From: Aquimarina macrocephali JAMB N27
GTDB lineage: Bacteria; Bacteroidota; Bacteroidia; Flavobacteriales; Flavobacteriaceae
DNA: 64,000 nt
Reading direction: 5' to 3'
Assembly (NCBI RefSeq): GCF_000520995.1
Contig: NZ_JACA01000001.1
Span: 310,001 to 374,000 of the forward strand
The position numbers and the translations under genes are program-made. Below, piece after piece: positions 45,849-54,470 of the stretch; within the stretch, counting starts at the first letter, position 1; each line of letters starts with the position of its first letter. Under the pieces are notes generated by a model, which saw nothing but the letters and a program-made list of their open reading frames with translations, made no database searches and was not told the origin of the DNA.

Positions 45849-46925
45849 CTATTTTATATTAGCCTGAGAAATATCAATCTCTATAGTAGCTTTTTCTCCT
45901 GTAGCCTGCCAAAAATTAAAGAAAAAATTACCCCAATCAGGAGTTCCTTTTTTAGTAAAGTTATCTAGATCCATATTAATAGATGCAATCCTTTCATCAC
46001 TTAATTTTGAAGTAGAAATAACTACGGTAATTCCTTTAAAGCTTTTTTGAGAATTCTCTTCAGAAGGTACACGAGCTCCATTCTTTGTAATAAGGTCTGC
46101 TGCTGTAAAAGTTGTAATTTTATCTGCTGCAAATTTACCTCCACTTGCTACTGCTTGTGGATTCTCAGCCACTTGAATCGATTCGAGTTCGCTTTCTTTT
46201 ATTAGCCCCATAAGGTATAATTCTAAATTACCATACGGCAATGTGTTTCCTCCATTAGCAAAAGTTCCAAATCCATTTTCACCATCCCGTTTTCCTTGAT
46301 AATTATTACCTCCTAAATCAATAAGTTCATCAAAACCACCAAGTTGCCCTCCTACGCTAGAATATCCCCAGTGACCACCAACCGTAGTTGGGATAAAATC
46401 ATAATTCCCCCAATAATGCATTATTTCATGTAAAAAGGGGCCATTTTTAATATATTCGGCCCTTGGCATATGAATAATACTCTTCAATGTACCCTGAGAT
46501 CCATATGCAGCAGTATTATTATATATGGACGAACCTATACCTTCTACATCGTTTTTAACCTTTTGAGTAACTCCATAATACAAATCATTAGGTTGTTCTG
46601 TTTCAACAGAGAGTATAAAAATAAAATCAAAATTGTCATTTAAATGCTCATACACCTTTTTAGACACCATAGCAAAATCACCATTTCCGGCAATAAACTT
46701 ATTATAATCAGCTTCTGATAAAACATAGTTTATAAGTTTGTTGTCTTTGCCTAAAATAAAATCTTCTGAAAAAACAGTTTGTTCTCCTGATGGATCAGGA
46801 TCAGGATCAACTCCTGTATCTGTAGAGCCGGTAGTATCATCTTTACTACAGGATAAAAAACAAAAAACAAATAAACCTACAAAAGATAAGATCTTTAGGC
46901 TCTGCTTTGGTTGGGGCTTTAGCAT
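45849..46925 (-). CDS. Lipoprotein with an HExxH metalloprotease-like motif
   Basis: I start at ATG 46925 (358 residues), because a lipoprotein signal begins there and ends at Cys26 (CFLSC); the longer frame from 46991 would bury it. A Pro-Asp-Gly-rich linker (about 30-50) follows. The mature part carries FLHEIMHYWGNY (His166, Glu167, His170), a zinc-metallopeptidase-type motif, with GGHWGYSSVGG (His185) after it as a possible third ligand. I do not recognise the family; no M-family label is safe. It probably acts outside the inner membrane. Confidence 0.75.
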   Translation of the reverse strand: MLKPQPKQSLKILSFVGLFVFCFLSCSKDDTTGSTDTGVDPDPDPSGEQTVFSEDFILGKDNKLINYVLSEADYNKFIAGNGDFAMVSKKVYEHLNDNFDFIFILSVETEQPNDLYYGVTQKVKNDVEGIGSSIYNNTAAYGSQGTLKSIIHMPRAEYIKNGPFLHEIMHYWGNYDFIPTTVGGHWGYSSVGGQLGGFDELIDLGGNNYQGKRDGENGFGTFANGGNTLPYGNLELYLMGLIKESELESIQVAENPQAVASGGKFAADKITTFTAADLITKNGARVPSEENSQKSFKGITVVISTSKLSDERIASINMDLDNFTKKGTPDWGNFFFNFWQATGEKATIEIDISQANIK

Positions 46926-47031
46926 GATATAAATTCTTAAGTTATAAAAAAACAACGCTATAATAGACACTTTATTTGAATTATACAGCAAATAAATTGA
47001 ACCTATTTATAAGGAACTGATAACAAAATTT

Positions 47032-48828
47032 CTAGTCATTTAGCTTTAATACCGCCATAAACGCTTCCTGAGGAATCTCTACATTTCCTACCTGACGCAT
47101 TCGTTTCTTTCCTTTCTTCTGCTTTTCTAATAATTTACGCTTACGAGAAATATCACCACCATAACATTTGGCTGTTACATCTTTACGAAGAGCTTTTACC
47201 GTTTCACGAGCTATAAACTTAGCTCCAATTGCTGCTTGTATCGGGATATCAAATTGTTGGCGAGGGATTAATTCTTTTAATTTCTCACAGATTTTTTTAC
47301 CAATATCATAAGCATTATCCTTGTGCAATAATGCAGATAACGCATCTACAATATTTCCGTTAAGTAATATATCTACCTTTACCAGTTTAGAAGCACGTAA
47401 ACCGATCGGCGTATAATCAAAAGACGCATATCCTTTTGATACTGTTTTTAAGCGATCATAAAAATCAAATACGATCTCTGCCAATGGCATATCAAAAGTA
47501 AGCTCTACTCGTTCTGTAGTTAAATAGGTCTGATTAGTAATCTCTCCACGTTTCTCAATACATAAAGACATTACAGATCCTACAAAATCAGATTTGGTAA
47601 TAATAGAAGCTTTGATATATGGTTCTTCTACTCTGTTCATAGAAGAAGGGTCAGGTAAATCCGATGGGTTGTTTACAATTATGATATCATCGGGATTTTT
47701 ATTAGTAAACGCATGATAAGATACGTTAGGTACTGTAGTAATCACAGTCATATTAAACTCACGTTCTAATCGCTCCTGGATAATCTCCATATGTAACATC
47801 CCTAAGAATCCACATCTAAAACCAAAACCTAATGCTGCAGAACTCTCTGGTACAAAAACCAGAGAAGCATCATTAAGCTGTAATTTTTCCATAGAATTAC
47901 GAAGCTCTTCATAATCTTCTGTATCTACAGGATAAATCCCTGCAAATACCATGGGTTTTACATCCTCAAAACCTTCGATTGCATTTTGTGTAGGTGTTTT
48001 AGCATCTGTGATAGTATCTCCTACTTTTACTTCTCGAGCATCTTTGATTCCTGTAATCAGGTATCCCACATCACCTGTTTTGATTACTTGTTTAGGTTCC
48101 TGATTTAATTTCAATGTTCCTACCTCATCAGCAAAATAGTTTTTCCCGGTAGCCACAAACTTAATCTGTTGCCCCTTCTTAATCTCACCATTAACTACCT
48201 TAAAATATGTTTCTACGCCTCTAAATGAGTTATATACCGAATCAAAAATCAGGGCTTGTAATGGCTCTTCAGGATTTCCTTTTGGTGAGGGAACGCGCTC
48301 TATAATTGCAGTAAGAATCTCTTCTATTCCAATTCCTGTTTTAGCACTTGCAGGAATTACATCCTCTGCATCACATCCTAAAAGATCCACAATATCATCG
48401 GTAACCTCTTCTGGATTAGCACTTGGTAAATCTACTTTATTGAGTACCGGAATAATTTCCAGATCATTTTCGAGAGCCAGGTATAAATTAGAAATTGTCT
48501 GTGCCTGTATACTTTGCGCTGCATCTACAATTAGCAATGCTCCTTCACAAGCTGCAATAGAACGAGAAACCTCATATGAAAAATCAACATGGCCAGGAGT
48601 ATCAATAAGATTAAGGATATACTCCTCTCCTTTATGCGTATATTCCATCTGGATTGCATGACTCTTGATGGTAATCCCACGCTCGCGCTCCAAATCCATA
48701 CTATCAAGTAATTGCGCCTGAGCTTCGCGTGCGGTTACTGATCCGGTAAAGTCCAATAATCGATCTGCCAGTGTACTTTTACCGTGATCAATATGTGCGA
48801 TAATGCAAAAATTTCTAATATTTTTCAT
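47032..48828 (-). CDS. lepA: Elongation factor 4 (LepA)
   Basis: 598 residues, standard length. G motifs: [18 protein letters not shown] and NKVDLPSA; the switch region has RERGITIKS. The C-terminal EF4-specific part has [10 protein letters not shown] and [11 protein letters not shown], ending [20 protein letters not shown]-like. It is a ribosome-bound GTPase that remobilises stalled elongating ribosomes. A TAGATTTG box lies 23 bases before the ATG, with GAGAGAG in between as a possible ribosome-binding site. Confidence 0.98.
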   Translation of the reverse strand: MKNIRNFCIIAHIDHGKSTLADRLLDFTGSVTAREAQAQLLDSMDLERERGITIKSHAIQMEYTHKGEEYILNLIDTPGHVDFSYEVSRSIAACEGALLIVDAAQSIQAQTISNLYLALENDLEIIPVLNKVDLPSANPEEVTDDIVDLLGCDAEDVIPASAKTGIGIEEILTAIIERVPSPKGNPEEPLQALIFDSVYNSFRGVETYFKVVNGEIKKGQQIKFVATGKNYFADEVGTLKLNQEPKQVIKTGDVGYLITGIKDAREVKVGDTITDAKTPTQNAIEGFEDVKPMVFAGIYPVDTEDYEELRNSMEKLQLNDASLVFVPESSAALGFGFRCGFLGMLHMEIIQERLEREFNMTVITTVPNVSYHAFTNKNPDDIIIVNNPSDLPDPSSMNRVEEPYIKASIITKSDFVGSVMSLCIEKRGEITNQTYLTTERVELTFDMPLAEIVFDFYDRLKTVSKGYASFDYTPIGLRASKLVKVDILLNGNIVDALSALLHKDNAYDIGKKICEKLKELIPRQQFDIPIQAAIGAKFIARETVKALRKDVTAKCYGGDISRKRKLLEKQKKGKKRMRQVGNVEIPQEAFMAVLKLND

Positions 48829-48851
48829 GTAGTCTCTCTCTTGTATACCGT

Positions 48852-48859
48852 CAAATCTA
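48852..48859 (-). promoter_or_regulatory. -7 box of lepA
   Basis: TAGATTTG on the minus strand matches TAnnTTTG, 23 bases before the lepA ATG at 48828. Confidence 0.5.
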
Positions 48860-48940
48860 ACATAATCATTTATAAAGGTATATCAATCATTTTTAAATAC
48901 CCATTATGGGTCTCATTCTTCTTTTTCAATACGTTTTAGG

Positions 48941-49011
48941 GCGTGACCCGTCATTACATTATGGGGCGGGCTATCTGCGCTACATGGTAGCTTGCTCCTA
49001 TCCCTAACGCA
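48941..49011 (-). repeat. Dispersed intergenic element, copy A (short form)
   Basis: Read on the minus strand it begins GCGTTAGGGATAG and later has GATAGCCCGCCCC, then a GGGTCACGCCC tail. The same two end motifs occur in the plus orientation at 50195-50291, on the far side of dusB. GC-rich compared with its surroundings. This kind of element recurs in intergenic regions of Flavobacteriaceae, from memory. Confidence 0.6.
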
Positions 49012-49111
49012 ATTTTCACACTCTTAATAACTTGCAAATATAATCGATTTTAGAAGCTTTATACTATCTCTCCCTGTATTTTTAGATCTTACTCATTTCA
49101 AAAAAATAAGG

Positions 49112-49138
49112 CCTCACAGATCTCAGAGACCTGTGAGG
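49112..49138. repeat. CCTCACAG palindrome
   Basis: CCTCACAG and CTGTGAGG form a perfect 8-bp stem with an 11-base loop. No T tract follows on the plus strand. It resembles the traR terminator at 16748-16777, so it may be a mobile or dispersed terminator-like palindrome. Confidence 0.55.
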
Positions 49139-49177
49139 TCTTAAAGAATTTGTATTTTTACCAAAAAAATAGTTGCT

Positions 49178-50170
49178 GTGACCAAAATAGGAGACATAGA
49201 TGTAGGAGAATTCCCATTATTATTAGCCCCGATGGAAGATGTAAGCGATCCTCCTTTTCGTGCATTGTGTAAAGAGCAAGGAGCCGATGTAGTGTATACA
49301 GAATTTATTTCTAGTGAAGGACTAATACGTGATGCTGCCAAAAGCGTCATGAAGCTTGATATTTATGAAAAAGAACGCCCGGTTGGTATTCAGATTTTTG
49401 GAGCTAACTTGGATTCTATGCTTAAATCTGTTGAGATTGTAGAAGCATCAGGCCCTGATATTATTGATATTAATTTTGGGTGCCCCGTAAAAAAAGTAGT
49501 GAGCAAAGGTGCCGGAGCAGGAATTCTTAAAGATATTGATCTTATGGTTTCTCTTACCGAAGCCATGGTTAAACATACCAAATTACCTGTTACCGTAAAG
49601 ACCAGATTGGGTTGGGATCATGACTCTATCAGAATTGTAGAAGTTGCAGAGCGACTACAGGATGTGGGAGCCAAAGCCATTTCTATTCATGGTCGTACCC
49701 GGGCACAGATGTATAAAGGCAATGCAGATTGGAAACCTATTGCCGAAGTAAAAAACAATCCGAGAATGCACATTCCTGTATTTGGGAATGGTGATGTAGA
49801 TACACCCGAGCGTGCTATGGAAATGAGAGATCAATATGGTCTTGATGGCGCTATGATTGGCCGTGCCAGTATTGGTTATCCCTGGTTTTTTAAGGAAGTA
49901 AAACATTATTTTAAAACCGGTAAGCTTTTACCACCACCAACTATAGAAGAACGAGTAAATGCAGCACGTAGACACTTACAAATGGCAATTGATTGGAAAG
50001 GTGAAAAATTAGGCGTTTTTGAAACCCGAAGACATTATACCAATTACTTTAAAGGAATACCTCATTTTAAAGAATATCGGACCAAAATGGTAACCAGTGA
50101 CCTCCCCGAAGATGTATTTGCTGCTTTTGATGAAGTACAGTCTACATTCACCGGATTTGAGTTTGTATAA
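49178..50170 (+). CDS. dusB: tRNA-dihydrouridine synthase (DusB type)
   Basis: 330 residues from a GTG start, chosen since KIGDIDVGEFPLLLAPMEDV is the normal start of this family. Signatures: LAPMEDVSDPPFRALCKEQG, INFGCPVKKVVSKGAGAG (FMN site and catalytic Cys), RTRAQMYKGNADW and GAMIGRASIGYPW. It reduces uridines in tRNA D-loops with FMN. It is flanked on both sides by copies of a dispersed intergenic element. Confidence 0.95.
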   Translation: MTKIGDIDVGEFPLLLAPMEDVSDPPFRALCKEQGADVVYTEFISSEGLIRDAAKSVMKLDIYEKERPVGIQIFGANLDSMLKSVEIVEASGPDIIDINFGCPVKKVVSKGAGAGILKDIDLMVSLTEAMVKHTKLPVTVKTRLGWDHDSIRIVEVAERLQDVGAKAISIHGRTRAQMYKGNADWKPIAEVKNNPRMHIPVFGNGDVDTPERAMEMRDQYGLDGAMIGRASIGYPWFFKEVKHYFKTGKLLPPPTIEERVNAARRHLQMAIDWKGEKLGVFETRRHYTNYFKGIPHFKEYRTKMVTSDLPEDVFAAFDEVQSTFTGFEFV

Positions 50171-50194
50171 TTTTAAAAAACCAAAAGGCATTGT

Positions 50195-50291
50195 GTTAGG
50201 GATAGTAGTGATTACCCCACAGAAAAGCTGCTATTCTGAGCCCAGTCGAAAGATCAACATATCGAGGAGTAAAAACGGATAGCCCGCCCGA
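50195..50291 (+). repeat. Dispersed intergenic element, copy B (long form)
   Basis: Starts GTGTTAGGGATAG and ends GGATAGCCCGCCC, matching the ends of copy A but in opposite orientation. The interior carries CTGAGCCCAGTCGAAAGATC, a motif typical of Bacteroidota intergenic repeats. It lies between dusB and the convergent permease gene. Confidence 0.6.
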
Positions 50292-50324
50292 ACACCCATA
50301 TCTTTATCTATAATAATGACTACA

Positions 50325-51527
50325 CTAATTCACCAATTTCTGATTAATTCTACTAGAAGCTAAAAGAGAAGCTATAAAACCGATAATAGTAATCGTAAAA
50401 AACACCACAACAAAACTAATCATGGTAATACGAGTTGGATAAGGTAACGAAGGTGTGATCATTAATAATTCAAATTGCTGTTGCAATACAATAAGTATAA
50501 ACCCTAATAACAATCCTAATACTGTACCCAAAACGGTCATAAGTGAACCTTGAAACAAAAATATTTTTCTGATACTCGGCAGAGAAGCCCCCACATTATA
50601 GAGTGTTTTTACATTGTTTTTCTTATCGATAATCATCATAATAATGGCTCCGGCGACATTAAACAGGGCAATAATGGCAATCAACGTGATCACCAGATAG
50701 GATACTAAATTCTCGGTATTTAACATCTTATACAATGTATCATTAAGCTGTACCCTGTTTTTTACAATCACATTATGATCAAAAATCTGCTGTAATTCAT
50801 CTATCACTACTTCTTCATTAGCTTGTGGTGATAGTTTAAGCTCTATATGAGTCACTTTATCTTCTGGTAATTCCAATAATTTTCGTACTAATCCCGTAGT
50901 TGCAAAAATATATTTTTTATCAAGTTCTTCATTTACACTATACACCCCAATATTTACTGCTTTCTCTGATCTAAATGCTTTTGATGGGTCGCTGGGAATA
51001 CCTTTACCCGGTTTTGGTACATAAATACTTAGCAGGTTTGTATACGTTTGCTCAACTCCCATATTAAGTTCCCTGCTAATGCCATTACCCGCAACTACCT
51101 GAAAATCATTATTGGTTAACCAATCCCCGAATACCAGTATACTATCGGCATGAATAACGTTATGATAATTAGCATCTACTCCTTTGATATAGGACATCTT
51201 TTGTTTATCCATAAACTCTAGGAAAACACGCTCTTCTACAATTTCAGAAAAATTGGCAACCCCATCAAGTTTAGCTAGTTTTTCTTTTTGGGTATCGGTA
51301 AATGTAAATGTCTTTCCGCTTGACGGAAAAATCTTAAGATCGGGATCAAAATATGAAGAAAACTGAAGGCTAAAATCCTTAAGCCCTGCAAATCCCGATA
51401 ACACAAGAAATAATGCCATCGCTCCTATGACTACACCGGTCGCAGCAATAATTGTAATAATATTAATAGCATTGCTACTACCAGGAGAAAACAGGTATCG
51501 CTTTGCGATGTAGTATGAAAAATTCAA
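50325..51527 (-). CDS. ABC transporter permease of the LolC/E (MacB/FtsX) type
   Basis: 400 residues. One N-terminal helix (about 20-45), a large periplasmic domain (about 50-260) and three C-terminal helices (about 270-395, for example LVITLIAIIALFNVAGAIIMM). This is the layout of lipoprotein-releasing permeases. SYYIAKRYLFSPGSSNAIN at the N-terminus fits LolC/E. It would extract lipoproteins from the inner membrane together with an ATPase encoded elsewhere. It lies downstream of rbfA on the same strand. Confidence 0.88.
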   Translation of the reverse strand: MNFSYYIAKRYLFSPGSSNAINIITIIAATGVVIGAMALFLVLSGFAGLKDFSLQFSSYFDPDLKIFPSSGKTFTFTDTQKEKLAKLDGVANFSEIVEERVFLEFMDKQKMSYIKGVDANYHNVIHADSILVFGDWLTNNDFQVVAGNGISRELNMGVEQTYTNLLSIYVPKPGKGIPSDPSKAFRSEKAVNIGVYSVNEELDKKYIFATTGLVRKLLELPEDKVTHIELKLSPQANEEVVIDELQQIFDHNVIVKNRVQLNDTLYKMLNTENLVSYLVITLIAIIALFNVAGAIIMMIIDKKNNVKTLYNVGASLPSIRKIFLFQGSLMTVLGTVLGLLLGFILIVLQQQFELLMITPSLPYPTRITMISFVVVFFTITIIGFIASLLASSRINQKLVN

Positions 51528-51646
51528 ATCCTTATGATGAGCATTAGATATGTATGAAATTTTAATTCTGCAATAAAGATAAGAGAAAAGAAAATTCTAT
51601 TTCTTCTACTTTCTATGATTTTTCTATTTTATGGCACTACCTAAAA

Positions 51647-52039
51647 TTACTTCTTTTTACGTTTTTCGAGAAGTTCGGGATTATTAATCGGATCTTCTTT
51701 CCCTTTTACAGCTTCTTCTATATTAGAAATATACTCAAGAGAATCATCAATAAAATAGGATAATTCTGGCATACGGCGTAACTGATTTCTGGTACGCTGT
51801 GCTACCTGATGTTTTATTTGTGATCTTACCTGGTTTACTTCTTTTAGCACTCTTTCTCCTTCCTGATGCGGGAATACACTCATATATACTTTTGCAATAG
51901 ATAGATCTGTAGTCACACTTACTTTGGTAACGGAAACCAAAATCCCCTGTACTCCCGCTTCACGTAATGCAAGTTGTATCACATCGGCTACATCCCGTTG
52001 TAATACTCCTCCAATTTTTTTCTGTCTGTTTGTTTCCAT
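51647..52039 (-). CDS. rbfA: Ribosome-binding factor A
   Basis: I start at ATG 52039 (130 residues). A longer open frame reaches 52150, but it would span the promoter box and overlap the divergent epimerase gene. The sequence matches RbfA: TNRQKKIGGVLQRDVADVIQ at the start, then VTTDLSIAKVYMSVFP and RTRNQLRRMPELSYFIDDSL. It binds the 30S subunit during late maturation of 16S rRNA. The perfect TACTTTTG box four bases before the ATG points to a leaderless transcript. Confidence 0.93.
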   Translation of the reverse strand: METNRQKKIGGVLQRDVADVIQLALREAGVQGILVSVTKVSVTTDLSIAKVYMSVFPHQEGERVLKEVNQVRSQIKHQVAQRTRNQLRRMPELSYFIDDSLEYISNIEEAVKGKEDPINNPELLEKRKKK

Positions 52040-52043
52040 GGTG

Positions 52044-52051
52044 CAAAAGTA
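52044..52051 (-). promoter_or_regulatory. -7 box of rbfA
   Basis: TACTTTTG on the minus strand, matching TAnnTTTG, ends 4 bases before the rbfA ATG. This fixes the start and indicates a leaderless mRNA. Confidence 0.6.
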
Positions 52052-52062
52052 CAATTTATATG

Positions 52063-52070
52063 TATTTTTG
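52063..52070 (+). promoter_or_regulatory. -7 box of the epimerase gene
   Basis: TATTTTTG on the plus strand matches TAnnTTTG and ends 23 bases before the ATG at 52094. Back to back with the rbfA box. Confidence 0.55.
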
Positions 52071-52093
52071 CCACATAGTGATAAAAGTATATT

Positions 52094-52525
52094 ATGAATC
52101 ATATCAATAAAATAGAACACCTGGGCATTGCAGTCAAAGATATCGAGCAAGCAAATACATTATATGAGAAACTTTTGGGAGTCGCTCCATATAAGCAGGA
52201 AGCCGTAGAAAGCGAAGCTGTAATCACCTCTTTTTTTAAAGTGGGAGATAGTAAAATAGAATTACTGGCCAGTACCCGGGAGGATGGACCTATCGGAAAA
52301 TTTATTACCAAAAAGGGAGAAGGTATTCATCACATCGCTTTTGATGTCGATAATATCGAACTAGAGCTGGATCGATTAGAAAAAGAAGGGTTTCAATTAA
52401 TCAATAAAACACCAAAACCTGGTGCTGATAATAAATTAGTTGCTTTTCTTCATCCTAAAAGCACAAATGGGGTTTTAATAGAGTTATGCCAGGAAAAACC
52501 TATTGATCAGGATATTACAAAATAA
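52094..52525 (+). CDS. mce: Methylmalonyl-CoA epimerase
   Basis: 143 residues, a two-module vicinal-oxygen-chelate protein. Metal ligands fit His in KIEHLGIAVKDIEQ, Glu in DSKIELLAS, His in GIHHIAFDVDN and Glu in GVLIELCQEK. It interconverts (2R)- and (2S)-methylmalonyl-CoA between propionyl-CoA and succinyl-CoA. Mutase genes are not in this window. Divergent from rbfA with a short shared promoter region. Confidence 0.94.
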   Translation: MNHINKIEHLGIAVKDIEQANTLYEKLLGVAPYKQEAVESEAVITSFFKVGDSKIELLASTREDGPIGKFITKKGEGIHHIAFDVDNIELELDRLEKEGFQLINKTPKPGADNKLVAFLHPKSTNGVLIELCQEKPIDQDITK

Positions 52526-52623
52526 ATACTATCGTTTTTATAGCTCTTTTTTCCTTTTTTAAAGAGGAATCAAAGCCATTATCTGGCTTAGGAATAAAAG
52601 ACTATTAAAATAATAGAAAAATG

Positions 52624-52655
52624 TTTGGCGTGTTTATATCAAATCCTTAAATTTG
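52624..52655 (+). promoter_or_regulatory. Promoter of the tRNA gene
   Basis: TTTG at 52624-52627 and TAAATTTG at 52648-52655 are 20 bases apart, fitting the flavobacterial sigma-A consensus (TTG near -33, TAnnTTTG near -7). The tRNA begins 12 bases later. Confidence 0.75.
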
Positions 52656-52667
52656 CCCTCCGTTTTA

Positions 52668-52741
52668 GGTCCCATAGCTCAGCTGGTTAGAGCACCTGAC
52701 TCATAATCAGGGGGTCCTTGGTTCGAGCCCAAGTGGGACCA
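52668..52741 (+). tRNA. tRNA with CAT anticodon (Met or Ile2)
   Basis: 74 bases folding as a cloverleaf: acceptor GGTCCCA/TGGGACC, D arm GCTC/GAGC, anticodon stem CCTGA/TCAGG with loop CTCATAA (anticodon CAT), T stem CTTGG/CCAAG with TTCGAGC loop. Discriminator A; the CCA end is not encoded. CAT could be elongator Met or the lysidine-modified Ile2; the anticodon alone does not decide, and the acceptor stem is closer to what I recall for neither clearly. A good promoter precedes it and a terminator follows. Confidence 0.97.
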
Positions 52742-52752
52742 CCTTAATAATC

Positions 52753-52790
52753 AAAGAGTTACGATAATAAAATTTCGTAACTCTTTTTGT
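52753..52790 (+). terminator. Terminator after the tRNA
   Basis: AAAGAGTTACGA pairs with TCGTAACTCTTT (12 bp, perfect) around a 10-base loop, then T-rich sequence. Confidence 0.85.
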
Positions 52791-52811
52791 TTTTATACCT
52801 TTTTGCAACAA

Positions 52812-52833
52812 TTTGCTCGGTTTTTGCTCGGTT
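52812..52833. repeat. Tandem 11-bp direct repeat beside the tRNA
   Basis: TTTGCTCGGTT occurs twice in direct succession (52812-52822 and 52823-52833). It lies between the tRNA terminator and the first gene of the accessory block. Short direct repeats beside a tRNA can be integrase-binding arms, but no integrase gene is in the window. Confidence 0.5.
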
Positions 52834-52937
52834 TTGGTGGTTTAATACAGGCTCAAATATCCTTAAACACAAACTAAATGAGTCTTTATTATTATTCTTT
52901 GTAATTTAATTTTAAGCCTTGATCCAAAGAATTAAAA

Positions 52938-54470
52938 TTATAATTCATTGAAAATATCAAAAGCATGGTGATAAAGTCTTTTATACGAAGCATGGTTATT
53001 TTTATTGTTTTCTTCATATAGTGCTTTCAACCTCTCCGCTATTATAGAACCATCAATATTTGGATTATTTATTATCAAATTATTTTTATTGTCTTCATCT
53101 TCCTTTATTTCAAATTCTTGATTTTTCAAAAAACTTGGCAAACTGATTATATCCATTTTTTTATTATCATCGACAGGTATATAAAAAACATCAAAATGAA
53201 ATTTATTGGGATTTCTAATATTTTGAAGTAAATCAGATGTTACTCTTGCATCAATCACATACGAATTGTCAAATAAAAAATATTCTGAAGAATTTTGTGC
53301 GTCTTTGCTAATTCCTGGAATCTCCCAACGGTTATATCTATCAATATTAAACTTTCTTAAAAACTTCTTCTCCTCTTTTTGAGCTCGATAATTAAACAAG
53401 TGTAATTCTACTAAGAAACTTTCTTTTAAAGAGAAATTATTAATATAACAAACTGAACACTCCAGACGTTTTGAAAAAGACGTACTATAATTCATCAAAC
53501 GAATCAAAGAATAATCAAAGGACAATTCATTAGATATTACATCCTTAAAATAGATTGTTTTGATAAATGATCGTGACAAATTTAAACTATCAAAAAAACA
53601 CTTTCTAAATCTTATGTATTCGGAAGATAAACCACTAAAGTTAGGATTCTGAAAAACACAATCTTCAAAGGCAATATTATCCATAACAGAATTCTCTAAT
53701 TTGATATTCCCAAAGTCTTTATTTTTAAAAGTGTAATTTTTCAATTCTGAATAGGAAAAATCTCCGCTTTCAAATATCTTTAAATAAGTTTCTTGACCTA
53801 GATTAGCATTTGTCAAATTAATAAGTAATTGACCTCTTTCTGGACTTCTAAGAAAAGTTAATGAGTCATTTTGAAGGTATTTATAGGGTTTTAAACTTCT
53901 CGACAATGATATAATTCTTCCAATTAATTGACTTGATAGCTCTCTCTTGGTGTTTAAATTATTACTTAATTCGGAAGCAATTGCATCCATCACATTGCTA
54001 AAAAGAAAAACAATAGAGCTTCTTCTGCCAGCTTCTTGCAAATATGTTTGCTGTTCCAGTCTAATATTTTGATTATTAATCAATTCATTCTGTTTACATA
54101 TAAGTACATTCTGATTATCAATTTTTTCATTTTGTTTCCCTAGATATTGAGTCTGAATAATTAGAAAACAAGTAGGAATCAAACCTATTACTATTGCAAA
54201 TATTCCAACTCTCGTCAATCGCCAAATAACATGTGTGCCTAGATTAGAAATTGAATCAACTGAAATTTTTTCTTCTGTATTATATTCTTCAATTGTTTGT
54301 TTAATGGCAGATTTTAAACCTTTCCCAACAAAAATCGAGACTCCTTGCCTAATAATCCATTTAATTGTACCTGTTTTTCTTTTTTTGGATTGCTCAACAT
54401 CTTCTAATTTAGATTTTAGAAGTTTATTTTCAGATTCTAATTCTCTGTAGTTTGATTTCTCTTCGCCCAA
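52938..54470 (-). CDS. Membrane-anchored pentapeptide-like repeat protein
   Basis: 510 residues. A charged coiled coil (about 8-32), an amphipathic segment (33-62), one clear transmembrane helix (about 86-106), then a Gln-Asn heptad-like stretch (KQNEKIDNQN, KQNELINNQN; about 107-145). A helical part leads to a beta-helix-like region (about 240-340) with degenerate pentapeptide repeats (AFEDCVFQNPNFSGL, RKCFFDSLNLS). The C-terminal 150 residues are charged and unknown. Pentapeptide domains mediate protein contacts. It lies alone between the tRNA and dndC, in the opposite direction, in a low-GC accessory region. Function unknown. Confidence 0.72.
   Translation of the reverse strand: MGEEKSNYRELESENKLLKSKLEDVEQSKKRKTGTIKWIIRQGVSIFVGKGLKSAIKQTIEEYNTEEKISVDSISNLGTHVIWRLTRVGIFAIVIGLIPTCFLIIQTQYLGKQNEKIDNQNVLICKQNELINNQNIRLEQQTYLQEAGRRSSIVFLFSNVMDAIASELSNNLNTKRELSSQLIGRIISLSRSLKPYKYLQNDSLTFLRSPERGQLLINLTNANLGQETYLKIFESGDFSYSELKNYTFKNKDFGNIKLENSVMDNIAFEDCVFQNPNFSGLSSEYIRFRKCFFDSLNLSRSFIKTIYFKDVISNELSFDYSLIRLMNYSTSFSKRLECSVCYINNFSLKESFLVELHLFNYRAQKEEKKFLRKFNIDRYNRWEIPGISKDAQNSSEYFLFDNSYVIDARVTSDLLQNIRNPNKFHFDVFYIPVDDNKKMDIISLPSFLKNQEFEIKEDEDNKNNLIINNPNIDGSIIAERLKALYEENNKNNHASYKRLYHHAFDIFNEL

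Larger units (their letters stand above)
48829..49177. other. Intergenic region between lepA and dusB with repeats
   Basis: 349 bases between divergent genes. It holds the lepA -7 box (48852-48859), a dispersed repeat element (48941-49011) and a GACCTCAC-type palindrome (49112-49138). The last part lies 40 bases before the dusB GTG. I see no gene. Confidence 0.55.

Noticed and set aside
52040-52150. Longer N-terminus for RbfA
   Set aside because: It would cover the promoter box and overlap the divergent epimerase gene; RbfA begins at the ATG 52039.
52668-52741. Choosing between tRNA-Met and tRNA-Ile2
   Set aside because: The CAT anticodon alone does not decide, and I see no safe identity element by eye.
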